Shown here one piece after another: positions 62,165 to 64,000 of a stretch of 64,000 nt of DNA. The stretch covers positions 6,624,923-6,688,922 of the forward strand of contig BSQZ01000029.1 of the NCBI GenBank assembly GCA_033239005.1. Direction: 5' to 3'. The notes beneath the pieces are model-generated. The model did not search any database. It worked only from the letters and a program-made list of their open reading frames with translations, and was not told the origin of the DNA. Both the position numbers and the translations under genes were made by a program. Source of the stretch: Lamellibrachia satsuma (lineage: Eukaryota > Annelida > Polychaeta > Sabellida > Siboglinidae). Positions within the stretch are counted from its first letter, which is position 1. Every line of letters starts with the position of its first letter.

Positions 62165-63424
62165 GGCAACACGCCATGTCAAAAGTGGCGAGTGTGTGTG
62201 TGTGATCATTGTCAATAAAAACGCTTGTACTTTACGCCTTTTTATCTGGTGACATTATAATTTGCCAGGTGTTGACATCATGTCATCCGTGGCAGGGTTT
62301 TTTATGTTATGATCTTGAATATCTGTTGGGGGGCACCAGTGAACAGGGGCTCCTGGTGAAATGTGTCAAAAATTTAACAAAGTGAAATTATTTAAAGTTT
62401 AATGTGGTCAGAGTGAGAGGTCCTCACCAGAGACAGTCAGTGTCGCATCCTTAAGAGAGTTCTAAGACAGGTGGTTGCCCAGCCCAGTCTGGCCTGCAGC
62501 TACAGACTCCACTAGTTTTTGCCTCCCTTGGACAGGTGCAGGAAGAAGGGAAGTGTGACTACCAGGGGTGCATCCCCCCAAACTCCCTCCCCCATTCACT
62601 GATGTCCCATTCCACTGGTGTAAAAAGCCCACCCTAGACAGGATGCAGGATGTAGGAAGCCATGGTGTTAATTACCCCCTCCCTGTGCCCCTTCTGTTTG
62701 TTTGGTTTGTTCTATGCCCTCAGCTGTGGCTTTGTGCCCTGGTGTCAACATCCTATGTCTGTTTGCTTTCATCTTTTGGGGGGTCCACCCCTCCATGGGA
62801 CTCTGACAATATGGGTCTTTATGGCACCTAAGCACACTGATGAAGGGTGATTGATGGAGAGGGTATGTGCCCTTTTTGAAGTATCATCTCAGTAATTAAG
62901 TGATAAGATCATTCATTGACCATAGAGCATACTGTGATTCTGTGGTTGCTTCATGCACTTTCTTAAGGTTAAGATTAGTCTTGTGTTAATGCATCTTTTC
63001 AGCAACCTTTACTGGGTGTTTCCATTCATTGTTGTGCTTACTGGGGAAGAAGAGTATGGAAAAACTGTGAATTCAGTAAACTGGAAATTCTGTTTTTCAA
63101 CTGTCACATTTTCATGGAGTTAAAAACCCCATTGTGTTGATATTCTATTTTTAATCAGGGAAAATTACATTTTATAGTAAGTTCTGTGAAGGAATCTTGT
63201 TTGCGCAATTGGATTTTTTACATCAAATTAAATATACACATACCTTTTTATTTCCTTTGTGAGCAACTGTCCGGGGAGCGGGAGGGAGGTTTTTTCTAGT
63301 TGCCATTTGTGTGGGGGAGGCTTTTGTGCCATGGTGATTTTGTCAGTACACCTTCATATCAACATAAGATGTTGTACTAAGTTGGTGAAATGTTAGCGTC
63401 ATGTCTGTGTGGTTTTGTATTCAG
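62165..63424. other. Non-coding stretch of intron 4
   Basis: Only chance frames are seen between the LTR element and the Ig2 exon. It is locally rich in taattaccccc/ccctt-type words near 62570-62700. Confidence 0.5.
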
Positions 63425-63635
63425 CTGGGCCACCGAGATGGACACAGAAAAAAAACAACGTCTACCTGGTGGTGAAACCTGCAGCCAGTTATGTGGTTCT
63501 CAAGTGTCCAGCAGAGGGTGTGCCAGTGCCGACCATCGAGTGGCTAAAGAACGGTCTGCCTTTTGAGAAGCGCTCCATTGGCCCGGTGAGTGTCTCAGGA
63601 AATCAGGAGTTTACCATCACAACTGTTGATGTAAA
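63425..63635 (+). CDS. FGFRL1: FGFR-family receptor, coding exon 5 (start of Ig2; gene continues past the window)
   Basis: The acceptor is tgtattcag|ctggg; the preceding exon's single c makes CCT (Pro), giving PGPPRWTQKKN. Then come KPAASYVVLKCPAEGVPVPT with the first Ig2 cysteine and IEWLKNGLPFEKRSIGP with the core Trp. FGFR Ig2 domains share PAAxxVxxxCPAxGxPxPTxxWLKNGxxF....IG, so family membership is secure. Two donors are possible: ccg|gtgagt after 63585 (phase 0), or aa|gtaaat after 63635 (phase 2). I chose the later one because the extra residues VSVSGNQEFTITTVDV read as proper Ig strands. The heparin/FGF-binding Ig2 is therefore incomplete in this window. Confidence 0.85.
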
Positions 63636-64000
63636 GTAAATATGGATGGATAGTATTAAAGAGTATTTCCACACATTACACCTTACTGGATTCTCAGTTA
63701 TGTGCTTTGATCTAACTGTATTGAACATATTTCAAACATAACTGCATTTCTTTTTAGTAAAGCAGCGAGAATAGGCAATGATTCTGTTCCAGCCATTTTG
63801 ATTCTAATAAACGGCTTACTTATGGCTTACGGATCCCTTGGGCGCCATTTGTTGCATAGGGCATGTACAAGAGTCCGCCATTCCGCCATGTCAGCCGCCC
63901 CCTGTACCACCTCTGCCCATGATTTCCACCCAAATGCATCTCATCTTTTTCCACCATTCGCCGCCATGTCTCTTTTGGTCTTCTGATTGATCTCTTTCCC
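63636..64000. other. Start of intron 5
   Basis: No second half of Ig2 is found before the window ends, so it must lie beyond 64000. The frame at 63798-63986 shows no Ig likeness. Confidence 0.6.

Larger units (their letters stand above)
53372..63424 (+). other. Intron 4 (10.1 kb)
   Basis: Donor gtaagt at 53372; acceptor gttttgtattcag ends at 63424. It contains the palindromic 20-bp array (53.9-54.3 kb), a 27-bp triplication (56.8 kb) and a whole LTR retroelement inserted antisense to the gene (57860-62160). Frames at 55655-56068 and 62568-62850 show no family likeness. Confidence 0.8.

Overview
The window looks like non-bacterial, animal nuclear DNA: AT-rich, with almost no open coding sequence, many simple and tandem repeats, decayed retrotransposon and transposon pieces, and short exons flanked by GT...AG splice sites. 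The family mix (Tigger/pogo transposase, non-LTR reverse transcriptases, an env-bearing Gypsy-type LTR element, a tRNA-headed SINE-like repeat) and the protein it encodes suggest a lophotrochozoan invertebrate, most likely a mollusc. The species is an inference only.

The one host gene I can support is on the + strand: the 5' part of a fibroblast growth factor receptor family gene. I favour FGFRL1 over a canonical FGFR. Five coding exons are visible: signal peptide (22334-22433), two exons that together make Ig domain 1 (47343-47493 and 47966-48090), a short acidic linker (53303-53371), and the first part of Ig domain 2 (63425 to about 63635). Intron phases join without a break in the order 1, 2, 1, 1. 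The introns are 24.9 kb, 0.47 kb, 5.2 kb and 10.1 kb. The rest of Ig2, Ig3, the membrane segment and any kinase lie past the right edge.

Layout. 1-2518: right end of a 42/44-bp satellite-like array. 3390-4530: minus-strand non-LTR reverse transcriptase pseudogene. 10017-10200: 16-bp minisatellite. 10980-11340: 3' end of another non-LTR element. 15553-16280: 43-bp array that resembles the first array. 19253-20704: inactivated Tigger-type transposase (minus). 21.5-22.4 kb: possible promoter, 5'UTR and first coding exon. Intron 1 (22.4-47.3 kb): 72-bp repeats, a non-LTR 3' end at 29.0 kb, microsatellites, and a SINE-like element at 40.2 kb whose head has expanded into a 48-bp minisatellite. Intron 3: AT-rich inverted repeats. 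Intron 4: a palindromic 20-bp array at 53.9-54.3 kb and a complete LTR retroelement at 57860-62160 (minus strand, 686-bp LTRs, 4-bp target duplication) with gag and env remnants but no recognisable pol.

The strongest points for follow-up are the pol-less env-bearing LTR element with apparently identical LTRs and a reiterated primer-binding-site-like leader, the SINE-head minisatellite, the kinship of the two large arrays, and the choice of Ig2 splice donor in the receptor gene. I found no rRNA, tRNA, CRISPR array or operon.
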